Shown here piece after piece: positions 42,388 through 50,727 of a stretch of DNA of 64,000 bases (the stretch's first letter is position 1; the number at the start of each line of letters is the position of its first letter). Position numbers and translations under genes: made by a program. The stretch is from NCBI GenBank assembly GCA_040757335.1, contig JBFLXB010000013.1, forward strand, positions 1-64,000. The letters are read 5' to 3'. Origin of the DNA: Nitrospirota bacterium (GTDB lineage: Bacteria > Nitrospirota > Nitrospiria > 2-01-FULL-66-17). The notes beneath the pieces were generated by a model. That model was given only the letters and a program-made list of their open reading frames with translations. It made no database searches and had not been told where the DNA came from.

Positions 42388-42653
42388 TTAATTTATTTAT
42401 ATCCCAAAACCAAACGGCATAGTGTGAACTATGAACTAAAAGTTTATAGACGCCACCTTGTTCGCCGCCACTCACGGCTGCGGTTTCTTTTTTGTAATGG
42501 TCTCCGTTACCATGCAGCGGAAGCTCGGGAACGCGTCCCGGCTTTGGGAAAGCATGCCGAGGGGTTTCGCCCCAGGCGAGCAAGTCTGAGCCATGAAAGA
42601 ACCACCGCGAGGTCGTTGACCTTGGGTATATAGGCCAACCCGGAGGGAACACC
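42388..42653 (+). promoter_or_regulatory. Terminator plus structured leader before doxX-like gene
   Basis: An AT-rich start with palindrome ATAGTGTGAACTAT (42419-42432) is followed by a stem ending in GCGG and a T-tract at 42484-42493, a likely terminator for the cytochrome b5 gene. A series of hairpins then precedes DoxX: ATGGT/ACCAT, GGGAACGCGTCCC, GCTTTGGGAAAGC, and GCC...GGGG/CCCC...GGC. No known riboswitch matches. Confidence 0.45.
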
Positions 42654-43082
42654 ATGATCTTAGAATTCTTGGATCGGTATCGGGACTATGGGCCGCTCGG
42701 CCTTCGGATTGCGTTGGGCTTGGTGATGATGGGACACGGATCTCAGAAGTTGTTCGGCGCGTTCGGCGGAGGCGGGCTGTCGGAGACCGCGGGGTTTTTC
42801 AACCAGATCGGGATCGTGCCCGGCCTGTTCTGGGCGACCGTGGTCGCGGTGGTGGAGACGTTCGGGGGGCTGCTGGTGTTCATTGGATTGCTGACCCGGG
42901 TGGCCAGCGTGCTGATCGCGATCGCCATGTTCGTGGCCATGGTCTGGGTGCATTTGCCGAACGGGTTCTTCCTCGCGAATCGCGGGATCGAGTTCACGCT
43001 GGTTTTGGTCAGCATGGGGGTGGCGCTGGCAGTGATCGGCCCGGGCGCCCTCGCCGTGGACGCGATGATGAAGAAGCGCTGA
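42654..43082 (+). CDS. DoxX-family membrane protein
   Basis: 142 residues with four TM helices: LGLRIALGLVMMGHGSQKLF, WATVVAVVETFGGLLVFIGLL, SVLIAIAMFVAMVW and EFTLVLVSMGVALAVIG. The MxGxGxxKLF segment in helix 1 is typical of DoxX proteins, which form membrane redox complexes linked to thiosulfate/sulfide or oxidative stress. GGAGGG lies before the ATG. Its exact partner is unknown; the cytochrome b561 gene follows after 99 bases. Confidence 0.85.
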   Translation: MILEFLDRYRDYGPLGLRIALGLVMMGHGSQKLFGAFGGGGLSETAGFFNQIGIVPGLFWATVVAVVETFGGLLVFIGLLTRVASVLIAIAMFVAMVWVHLPNGFFLANRGIEFTLVLVSMGVALAVIGPGALAVDAMMKKR

Positions 43083-43181
43083 TACCCCGGACGCCGGCCG
43101 AAAGAGAGGTTGTGTTTGAGATCGAGGAGGACTACTCTTACAAAGAGCCTTCTCGCAGAAGGGGCGCCCCGAGGCGTCGCC

Positions 43182-43958
43182 ATGACCAGCGCTCCGATCG
43201 AAGCCAACGTGCCTGAACTGAAATCGTACCCGGTGTGGGACGCACCCACGCGCTGGTTTCATTGGGTGAACGCGCTCTGCGTCCTCGTGCTGGCGAGCGT
43301 CGGGGTCGTGCTGCTCAATGACAAAGCGCTCGGCGTGTCCAACCCCGGCAAGGTGAACCTTAAGACAATCCACGTATGGATCGGCTACCTTCTGGCGGCC
43401 AACCTGCTGTGGCGCTTCGTGTGGGCGTTCCTGGGGAATCAGTACGCGAGCTGGCGCTCGATTTTGCCGGGTGGCCGAGGATACGTCCACGCGGTTCGCA
43501 GCTATGTCAGCGCGTTCGTCGCCGGTCGTCCGCTCCAGTACGTGGGACACAACCCGGTGGCGCGCCTCGGCATCGCAATCCTGCTCGTGCTCCTGGTGAT
43601 TCAGATGACGACTGGTCTGGTGCTGGCCGGAACGGATCTCTTCTACCCCCCACTGGGGCATTGGATCGCGCAATGGGTGGCCGCGCCCGGCGTTGATCCG
43701 GGTACGCTCATCCCCTACGCCCCTGAGCTCTACAACAAGACCGCGTACGACGAGATGCGCGCGTTCCGAGAACCGTACGAGACGATCCACCTCTACACCT
43801 TCTATGCGCTGCTAGTGGTCGTGCTGCTGCACGTCGCCGCGGTCGTGATCACCGAAATCCGGGAGGGCGGCAGCATCATCTCCGCCATGTTCACGGGAAG
43901 AAAAATCATCGCCGGGCGCCCGGTCGACGACGATGAACGCGGTGGGGAGCGGCGGTAG
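43182..43958 (+). CDS. Cytochrome b561/hydrogenase-type cytochrome b
   Basis: A 258-residue four-TM cytochrome b of the CybB/HupC kind. Haem His candidates are WFHWVNALCVLVLASVGVV, TIHVWIGYLLAANLLWRF and TIHLYTFYALLVVVLLHVAA. It passes electrons between quinones and a periplasmic partner. ATG 43182 gives a short cytoplasmic N-tail; the frame is open to 43110. It lies among other redox membrane genes (ferric reductase, b5, DoxX). Confidence 0.87.
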   Translation: MTSAPIEANVPELKSYPVWDAPTRWFHWVNALCVLVLASVGVVLLNDKALGVSNPGKVNLKTIHVWIGYLLAANLLWRFVWAFLGNQYASWRSILPGGRGYVHAVRSYVSAFVAGRPLQYVGHNPVARLGIAILLVLLVIQMTTGLVLAGTDLFYPPLGHWIAQWVAAPGVDPGTLIPYAPELYNKTAYDEMRAFREPYETIHLYTFYALLVVVLLHVAAVVITEIREGGSIISAMFTGRKIIAGRPVDDDERGGERR

Positions 43959-44023
43959 GGGTCGGTCAGGGAAAAGGGATTGGACCCGGGGGTGGACCTT
44001 TGATTGACAGGGTGAGGCGACCG

Positions 44024-44782
44024 ATGTTCAAGGCAGCGACGATGGGTGAAAGATTTCACCGATTCGCAAGTCTACTGAGGGGGCTGGTGGTCTGCGTCCT
44101 GGTCTGGGCCTGCGCCTCGGGACCGCCGTCTTCACCTTTGGTGGTGCACGATCAACTCCCAGCAGGTTCCGACAAAGGCTACATCGAGATCTATTGCACC
44201 GACTGCCTCAGCAATTTCTCGATCTTTCAGCTCGACAACGGCAAAGAGACGCTCATCACAAATTTCATGACCGGGAAAACCGTGGCAGCCGCGACGCAGT
44301 CCACGGATCGATACTTGCGCCTGAAGCGATTGCGCATCGCACAATCCCCCGGTGAGCAGGAGTACGTGGCCGCTTCCACCTCCCCCGCATTCAAAGGTCT
44401 CCCGCAACGGTTTAGGGCCTCGACGGCAAAAGACCACATCACCCCGATCCGGATGGAATTCATCCGCCATACCAACGTGAGCCTGGACTGGAAGACCGTG
44501 GTCGGTCCTCCGCTTCCGTTGACGCCCGCGTCCACGTTCGTCGAGTCGCTCACGAGCGCGCTGTCCGCGCCTGACTGGGGAACTCGATGGTACGCGGCGG
44601 AAGCGCTGCTCATGAGCGGGGAGCAGATACCTGGGGACAGTCCCCTCGCGCAACGTCTACGCGAGCTGTCGGGCGAAGACGGCTACCAACAGTGTCTGAA
44701 ACACGAAGATGTGTTCGTCTGCTCCATGGTTCGCGACCAAGCCACCCGGGCTCTCAAAGCGATCGCGGCGCAGAGTCCGTGA
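44024..44782 (+). CDS. Hypothetical lipoprotein
   Basis: A 252-residue protein. A hydrophobic signal (LLRGLVVCVLVWAC) is followed by ASGPPSSP. The mature part has a CTDC pair (IYCTDCLSNFSIF) and a beta-rich region, then a helical C-terminus (RWYAAEALLMSGEQIPG). The start is uncertain (44000, 44024 or 44042). No family recognised. It precedes the ACT-GlnE gene by 16 bases, but a functional link is not evident. Confidence 0.55.
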   Translation: MFKAATMGERFHRFASLLRGLVVCVLVWACASGPPSSPLVVHDQLPAGSDKGYIEIYCTDCLSNFSIFQLDNGKETLITNFMTGKTVAAATQSTDRYLRLKRLRIAQSPGEQEYVAASTSPAFKGLPQRFRASTAKDHITPIRMEFIRHTNVSLDWKTVVGPPLPLTPASTFVESLTSALSAPDWGTRWYAAEALLMSGEQIPGDSPLAQRLRELSGEDGYQQCLKHEDVFVCSMVRDQATRALKAIAAQSP

Positions 44783-44798
44783 GGCCTCGGCGTGTGTC

Positions 44799-47120
44799 AT
44801 GACGCCAAAGAGCGACCGCTCCGCGGTTCGAAGGCTCACGCGCGGCGACGTATCGGCACGCGGCCTCAACGCGCTCTGTCCAGACATCAGCGACGAAGTT
44901 CGCCGGGATTTCCTGCGCCGCGTCGATCGCGAGTACCTGTCCCGCTACACACCGGAGCAGATCGCCTCCCATATCAGACTGGCGGCCCGCCTGGACGCGG
45001 AGAATCCGGTGGAAAGCCTCGTGGTGTCGCGAGGCGGCCGGCGATTCGAGATTGTCATCATCGCGTTCGACTACTTTGCGGAGTTCTCGATCCTCTGCGG
45101 ACTGCTGGCCAGCTTCGGGCTGGACATTCAATCAGGCCAGGTTGATACCCTGCCCGCGCCGCGGACGACGCCCCTGGCGGGCCGCCCCCGGCGGCGGTCG
45201 CCGCACCCGCGGCGCATGATCGTCGACGTGTTCCAGGTTCGCGTGTCGGACGGCACGACGTTTGATGACGCGCGGCAGGCAGCGTTTCGGTCGGAGCTCC
45301 GCGCGCTGATCGCGCTGCTCGAAGGCGGCAAGGTCCACGAGGCCCGGGCCGCGGTGAATCGGCGGGTCGTGGAACGTCTTGCCGAGGCCCGCGCCCCGTT
45401 CATGGGTCCGTTGTATCCCATCGACGTGCGATTCGACAATCACGAGTCCGCCCAGTGGACGGTGATGGAGATCCGCGGCAAAGACACCCCGGCCTTTCTC
45501 TTTGCGTTCTCGAACGCCCTGGCGTTGCGGGGCATCTACATCCATCGGGTCGTGATCGACAACGTGGGGAGCGAAGTTCGCGACCGACTGTTCCTCGCGG
45601 ATTCGCGCGGCCGGAAGATCGCGGCGAAACGCGAACAGGATCTGCTGCGGGCCGCGAGTGTGATGATCAAACAGTTCACCCACTCGTTGCCATCGGCCCC
45701 CGACCCCGCGAGAGCCGTGGTGTCCTTCGACCTGTTCCTCGACAAGTTGATGGAGGGCGGCGCGTCCCGCTCGGTGGCGTTTCTCCTGAAGGCCGATGTT
45801 CGCGACCTCTTGGCGCGCTTGCTGGGCAGCAGCCAATTCCTCTGGGAAGATGTGTTGAGGATGCAGTTTGAGAATCTGCTTCCGATCCTCCGAGACTTCA
45901 AGACCGCGGCGCGGCTGCGAACCAAACGCACGATGGCAATCGAGTTGCACCGGTCCGTGATCCGCGCGCGGACGTTGGATCGCCAGACCGATCTCCTCAA
46001 CCAGTACAAGGACCGGGAGATGTTTCGGATCGACATGGCCCATCTCCTCGGATCTCCCGATCACCTGGTGGAGTTTTCACACGCGCTGACCGATCTTGCC
46101 GACGTGGTGTTGGAGGAGGCGCTGCTCATCTGTCGGACGGCGCTCGATCGACGGTACGGCGTTCCCTTGCTGGAAGGCGGCGCGCCCTGTCCCGTTGCCA
46201 TCTGCGGCCTCGGCAAATTCGGCGGGCGCGAAATGGGGTACGCCTCGGACATCGAAATCCTCTGCGTCTACGGAGGACCGGGACGGACGCGAGGGCGTCA
46301 TCCGACGGAGAACAGCGTCTACTTCGAGCGACTGGTGCAGGAGATTCGCGACGGCATCCAGGCCAGGCAGGAAGGGATCTTTCATATCGACCTGCGGCTC
46401 AGACCGTACGGAAGCGCTGGTCCGTTGGCGTCGCCGCTGGAGCAGATCCGGCGGTACTACAGTGCAACGGGTGAGGCGGCGCCGTTCGAGCGGCAGGCGC
46501 TGATCAAGCTACGTTGGGTCGCGGGCGACGAGGAGTTGGGCCGGGAAGTCGAGGCCCATCGCGATGAGTTCGTTTACAGCGATCAGGCGTGGGACTTGGA
46601 CGCGGCGGTCGACCTCAGACTGCGCCAAATCAGGGAACTGGTGCAGTCCGGGACCACCAACGTGAAATACGGCCCCGGCGGTGTGATCGATATCGAGTAC
46701 GCGGTGCAGTACCTGCAGGTGATGCACGGGAGGGCGCACCGGCAGGTGCGGACGCCGTCGACCTTGGAGGCGCTCGACGGCCTGTGGCGCGTCGGGGTGC
46801 TCTCGCGGAAGGAGCGTGAGCAGCTTCGCGAGGCGTACTTGTTTCTGCGTGCGTTGATCGACGGCCTTCGAATCGTGCGGGGGCACGCGCGCGATCTGGT
46901 CCTGCCGGCTCCGGGCTCGGACGACATGATGTTTCTGGCGCGACGGCTCGGTTATACCGGACCGAGCTGGACCCGCGAGGCTGCCAGGTTGGCGACGACG
47001 ATACGCCGGCACATGGCCACGGCTCACCGTTTCTTCGTCACGCGGTTTGACCGCCGAGACGTTCTGCGCAACGCGGCCCGGATGATGGGCGACGTCCGCG
47101 GCCTCTCGAACAGCGAGTGA
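44799..47120 (+). CDS. GlnE-type nucleotidyltransferase half with N-terminal ACT-like domains
   Basis: A 773-residue protein. Residues 1-280 hold two ACT-like segments of GlnD style (FEIVIIAFDYFAEFSILCGL; TVMEIRGKDTPAFLFAFSNA ending in DSRGRKI). Residues 300-770 form one glutamine-synthetase adenylyltransferase half: the metal site GLGKFGGREMGYASDIEIL (G-G...SDxD-type, though the second acid reads Glu) and KYGPGGVIDIEYAVQYLQ. E. coli GlnE carries two such halves; here the other half is a separate, convergent gene. It may adenylylate a target under amino-acid or nucleotide control. Confidence 0.85.
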   Translation: MTPKSDRSAVRRLTRGDVSARGLNALCPDISDEVRRDFLRRVDREYLSRYTPEQIASHIRLAARLDAENPVESLVVSRGGRRFEIVIIAFDYFAEFSILCGLLASFGLDIQSGQVDTLPAPRTTPLAGRPRRRSPHPRRMIVDVFQVRVSDGTTFDDARQAAFRSELRALIALLEGGKVHEARAAVNRRVVERLAEARAPFMGPLYPIDVRFDNHESAQWTVMEIRGKDTPAFLFAFSNALALRGIYIHRVVIDNVGSEVRDRLFLADSRGRKIAAKREQDLLRAASVMIKQFTHSLPSAPDPARAVVSFDLFLDKLMEGGASRSVAFLLKADVRDLLARLLGSSQFLWEDVLRMQFENLLPILRDFKTAARLRTKRTMAIELHRSVIRARTLDRQTDLLNQYKDREMFRIDMAHLLGSPDHLVEFSHALTDLADVVLEEALLICRTALDRRYGVPLLEGGAPCPVAICGLGKFGGREMGYASDIEILCVYGGPGRTRGRHPTENSVYFERLVQEIRDGIQARQEGIFHIDLRLRPYGSAGPLASPLEQIRRYYSATGEAAPFERQALIKLRWVAGDEELGREVEAHRDEFVYSDQAWDLDAAVDLRLRQIRELVQSGTTNVKYGPGGVIDIEYAVQYLQVMHGRAHRQVRTPSTLEALDGLWRVGVLSRKEREQLREAYLFLRALIDGLRIVRGHARDLVLPAPGSDDMMFLARRLGYTGPSWTREAARLATTIRRHMATAHRFFVTRFDRRDVLRNAARMMGDVRGLSNSE

Positions 47121-48781
47121 AAGACCTGATGGACCCGGCCCGCGTGCAGCCGATATTCGTCGAGGAGTTGCTGGGTGGCGGTCGCATCCGGCTTGTCGCG
47201 GTAGTCCAATCGCAACGCGCAGATTCGTAACTCCTCCGGATCAATGGGGAGGGAATGGGTCTGCAGTTCATGCACCATCTGGAGGCGATGCTCCACGTTC
47301 CGGAGAAACCGATACGCGTCCGTCAACTGTCGAGAGGTGTCGGGTTCCAACAACTGATGGCGTCGAAGCGTGTCGAGCGCTTTCAGGGTATTACGCTCTC
47401 GGATAACCGGTAGCCTTCCACCGAAGAAGGCCTGGATCGACTGAACAATGAACTCGATTTCGCGAATGCCGCCGACTCCCAGTTTGACGTTCCGCTCCAA
47501 TTCGCCTTTGGCCCGTATCTTGCTGTTAATCGTCTCCTTCACTGCGCGGACCTCTGCGAGGTCGTTGAGCGAAAACGGCTGACGGAAGACGAACGACGAC
47601 ACCCGGCGGAGGAACTCCTGCCCGAGCCGTCGGTTTCCTGCCACGGGCCACGCCTTCAGTAAGGCCAGTCGCTCCCAGGTGGCTCCGCGTTTGGTGTAAT
47701 ACCTGAGCGCCTCGCTGAGGTCGGAGGCGATGGGGCCGAATTGGCCTTCGGGGCGGAGGCGCAAATCCGTCCGATACACGTACCCCTCGTTGGTCACCTC
47801 GGTCAGCGCCGCGGTGATGGTTTGCGAGAGCCGTTGAAAATATTCCTGGTTCGAGATCCGCGTGGTTGGGCCGCCGGACGGTCGGCCGCTCGTGCTGCCG
47901 TCCGCTGAGTCGTAGAGGTAGATCAGATCAACATCAGAACTGAAGTTGAGCTCTCCGCCCCCGAGTTTTCCCATCCCCACGACCGTAAACGCCGCTCGGC
48001 CGGGTCGTTTCCCGCGAGGCCTCCGCATCGGCGGGCCGTACTGCGCTCGGAGCAACTGGTCGCACAACTCGTAGATCTGTTGAATGAGAACCTCCGCCAG
48101 GACCGTGAGCGCTCCGGTGGTCTGAGCCACGCTCGATCGTCCCAGGAGGTCGCTGACCCCGATGCGCAGGAGCTCCTTTCGCTTGAACACGCTGAGGGTC
48201 CTCAGCTGTCCTTCCCGGGTCTTGAGCGTTCGCAACACCCCGGACAGTTCGCGGGCGAGCTCAACCCTGGTCCGGCGACCTTCGAGGACTCCGGGGCCCG
48301 CGATCCAGTAGAGATACGGGGGAGTTCGAATCAGGATCTCGGAGAGGAAGGGGCTGCTGGCCAGGAGCTTGGCGAGCAACCACAACGTGTAGGGAGACGC
48401 CTTCAAATAGGAAAAGAGTTGGGCCTTGTTGTAGGACGCCTTGGTGAAGCGCTCGAAATAGGTGAGCGCCTGATCGGGATCGGGCGATCGCCCCAGGCAG
48501 TCGAGCAACTCGTCGATCACCTCGGCCAGGAGGTGCCGCACGCGCGGTTCATCGGCGATGAGTTGGAGATTCGCGTCGGCCTTGGCGACGTCTTTGAATC
48601 GGTAGGGCGTCAGCAACGCGGCGACCTGGTCGGGTTCCAGGCGAGCCGCGAGCAGGAGGTCCTTGGGCGTCAGTGGAGGCAAGATGTTCCGTGCACCGGT
48701 GGTCCGACGACCTCCCGGGTCGTCGCGATTGGAGAACCGAATTGCATTATAGGAAGAACGGGTAGTGGAGACAACACGCAT
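47024..48781 (-). CDS. GlnE-type glutamine synthetase adenylyltransferase half
   Basis: About 585 residues with one nucleotidyltransferase domain: VGMGKLGGGELNFSSDVDLIYLY (both acids intact), RTDLRLRPEGQFGP, and KLGVGGIREIEFIVQSIQAF followed by the helical YRFLRNVEHRLQMVHE. Full GlnE has about 950 residues with two halves; this is one half plus the GlnE N-terminal helical segment. Start options are 48793, 48781 or TTG 48682; a promoter at 48746-48774 favours the last. It converges on and overlaps by 97 bases the ACT-containing half. Confidence 0.85.
   Translation of the reverse strand: MRVVSTTRSSYNAIRFSNRDDPGGRRTTGARNILPPLTPKDLLLAARLEPDQVAALLTPYRFKDVAKADANLQLIADEPRVRHLLAEVIDELLDCLGRSPDPDQALTYFERFTKASYNKAQLFSYLKASPYTLWLLAKLLASSPFLSEILIRTPPYLYWIAGPGVLEGRRTRVELARELSGVLRTLKTREGQLRTLSVFKRKELLRIGVSDLLGRSSVAQTTGALTVLAEVLIQQIYELCDQLLRAQYGPPMRRPRGKRPGRAAFTVVGMGKLGGGELNFSSDVDLIYLYDSADGSTSGRPSGGPTTRISNQEYFQRLSQTITAALTEVTNEGYVYRTDLRLRPEGQFGPIASDLSEALRYYTKRGATWERLALLKAWPVAGNRRLGQEFLRRVSSFVFRQPFSLNDLAEVRAVKETINSKIRAKGELERNVKLGVGGIREIEFIVQSIQAFFGGRLPVIRERNTLKALDTLRRHQLLEPDTSRQLTDAYRFLRNVEHRLQMVHELQTHSLPIDPEELRICALRLDYRDKPDATATQQLLDEYRLHAGRVHQVFHSLFERPRTSPIIRAALRRTSRRSNRVTKKR
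48746..48774 (-). promoter_or_regulatory. Promoter inside 5' region of glnE-type gene
   Basis: Minus strand: TTGTCT, 17 bases, perfect TATAAT. Transcription would begin near 48739, downstream of the ATG candidates at 48781 and 48793. This suggests a TTG start at 48682 or a second promoter further up. Confidence 0.55.
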
Positions 48782-48860
48782 CCGGACGGTCATGCCGCCG
48801 GGTGGTTTCTTTTCCCGAGGGTCTCGGCTACCATGTGGCGACCATTCGGATCTGCGCACG

Positions 48861-49946
48861 ATGGCTGACGTCCAACGCGACCTTCCCCGCGACATTCTCG
48901 CGGTCCTCTTCATCGGTGCCTTGATCGGTGTGTCGCTCTGGATTCTGCGCCCCTTCATTGCGGCGATCATTTGGGCGATGACGATCGTAGTGGCGAGCTG
49001 GCCCGTCATGCTGGCGGTGCAGGCCCGGCTGTGGGGCAAACGGACCCTCGCGGTGATGGTGATGACGCTGGTCCTACTGGGTGCTCTGATCCTCCCGTTT
49101 CTGGCCGTGATCGGCACGATCGTGGCGAACGCGGACCCGATCGTGGAGTGGGTCCGCTCCATCAGTTTCGACGCGCTGCCCACTCCACCGGAGTGGCTAC
49201 GCGCGCTTCCGCTGGTCGGCGCGCCGATCGCCGAAGGCTGGGAGCGGATCGCGGCGGAGGGGATTCCGGACCTGTTCGCGAAAGCCGCGCCCTACGCGGA
49301 CGACGTGGCCAAGTGGTTCGTCGCCCAGGTCGGCAACCTTGGCGTCTTGTTTGCGCACTCCTTGCTGACCATTGTCATCGCCGCGATCCTGTACGCCCAG
49401 GGCGAGACCGCGGCCGCGAGCGTGCGACGCTTCGCGGAACGGCTGGCGGGTGCGACCGGAGACGCGGCGGTCCGTCTGGCGGCGCAAGCCATTCGGGGCG
49501 TGGCGCTGGGCGTTGTGGTCACCGCATTGATCCAGGCGGGGATCGGCGGCCTGGGCCTTGCCATCGCCGGGGTGCCCTTCGCCGCGGTCCTCACCGGCCT
49601 CATGTTTTTCTTAGCCGTAGCCCAGTTGGGGGCCGTGCCCGTGTTGGTGCCCGCGGTGGTGTGGCTCTATTGGCGCGGCGACCCGACCTGGGGGACCTTC
49701 CTGCTGGTCGTGACAGTTGTGGTCGGCACGCTCGATAACATCCTGCGTCCGTTGTTGATCAAACAGGGCGCAAATCTTCCCCTCTTGCTCGTGTTTTCCG
49801 GCGTCATCGGCGGTCTGATCGCGTTCGGGCTCATCGGGATCTTCGTGGGCCCGGTCGTCCTCGCCGTGGCGTATTCGATGTTCGAGGCATGGGTCAACGA
49901 AGGGCGCCAGGCCCAGCCAGCGCCCGCGGAACGAGAGCCGCGCTAA
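48861..49946 (+). CDS. AI-2E-family membrane transporter (YdiK/PerM type)
   Basis: A 361-residue protein with about seven to eight TM helices: AVLFIGALIGVSLWILRPFIAAIIWAM at the N-terminus and the C-terminal cluster VVVGTLDNILRPLLIKQGANLPLLLVFSGVIGGLIAFGLIG, the signature segment (PLLI) of the family. Members have been linked to export of autoinducer-2 or to ion antiport, so the substrate is open. ATG 48861 is chosen; the frame is open to 48765 without hydrophobic content. Confidence 0.88.
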   Translation: MADVQRDLPRDILAVLFIGALIGVSLWILRPFIAAIIWAMTIVVASWPVMLAVQARLWGKRTLAVMVMTLVLLGALILPFLAVIGTIVANADPIVEWVRSISFDALPTPPEWLRALPLVGAPIAEGWERIAAEGIPDLFAKAAPYADDVAKWFVAQVGNLGVLFAHSLLTIVIAAILYAQGETAAASVRRFAERLAGATGDAAVRLAAQAIRGVALGVVVTALIQAGIGGLGLAIAGVPFAAVLTGLMFFLAVAQLGAVPVLVPAVVWLYWRGDPTWGTFLLVVTVVVGTLDNILRPLLIKQGANLPLLLVFSGVIGGLIAFGLIGIFVGPVVLAVAYSMFEAWVNEGRQAQPAPAEREPR

Positions 49947-49958
49947 GCGCGGTGTGTG

Positions 49959-50726
49959 TCAGGCATCACGTTTCTTTATCGCCTCCAGGAACGGACCAAC
50001 CACGTCCATCGGAAACGGAAAAAGGATGGTATTGCTCTTTTCGTTCGCCATGCCGGCGATGGTCTGCAGGTACCGCAACTGCAGGGCCTGGGGGCTGGCG
50101 CTGATTTTCTCCGCGGCCTGCACCAGTTTTTCCGCGGCCTGCAGTTCGCCCTCCGCGTGGATCACCTTGGCGCGTCGTTCGCGTTCGGCCTCGGCCTGGC
50201 GGGCGATGGCGCGCACCATGGTGGGATCGATGTCCACGTGTTTGATCTCCACGCTCGAGACCTTGATGCCCCAGGCGTCGGTCGAGGCGTCCAGGAGCCG
50301 CTGAATGTCTATGTTGAGCTTGTCGCGTTCCGCCAGCATCTCGTCGAGCTCGTGCTTGCCCAGCACGCTGCGCAACGTGGTCTGCGCGAGTTGCGAGGTG
50401 GCGGCCAGAAAATCCTCGACCTGGATGATGGCGCGTTGCGGATCGATCACGCGGAAGTACACCACCGCGTTGACCTTGACCGACACGTTGTCGCGCGAAA
50501 TCACGTCCTGCGGCGGGACGTCCATGACCACGGTGCGCAGGTCCACGCGCACCATTTGTTGAATCCCCGGGATCACGATGATGAGCCCAGGCCCCTTGAC
50601 ACGCCAAAAACGGCCGAGCAGGAAAATCACGCCCCGCTGATACTCGCGCAGAACGCGGATCGACGCGAAGATCAGGAGCGCGAGCACCACGAGCAGGACG
50701 CTGGTCGAGACGAATCCCATATTCAT
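49959..50726 (-). CDS. SPFH/stomatin-like slipin
   Basis: 255 residues. An N-terminal membrane hairpin ([20 protein letters not shown]) is followed by an SPFH/band-7 domain ([40 protein letters not shown]) and a coiled-coil ([20 protein letters not shown]). It scaffolds membrane microdomains together with the NfeD protease. It lies one base after the nfeD stop, an operon arrangement conserved in many bacteria. Confidence 0.93.
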   Translation of the reverse strand: MNMGFVSTSVLLVVLALLIFASIRVLREYQRGVIFLLGRFWRVKGPGLIIVIPGIQQMVRVDLRTVVMDVPPQDVISRDNVSVKVNAVVYFRVIDPQRAIIQVEDFLAATSQLAQTTLRSVLGKHELDEMLAERDKLNIDIQRLLDASTDAWGIKVSSVEIKHVDIDPTMVRAIARQAEAERERRAKVIHAEGELQAAEKLVQAAEKISASPQALQLRYLQTIAGMANEKSNTILFPFPMDVVGPFLEAIKKRDA

Positions 50727-50727
50727 G

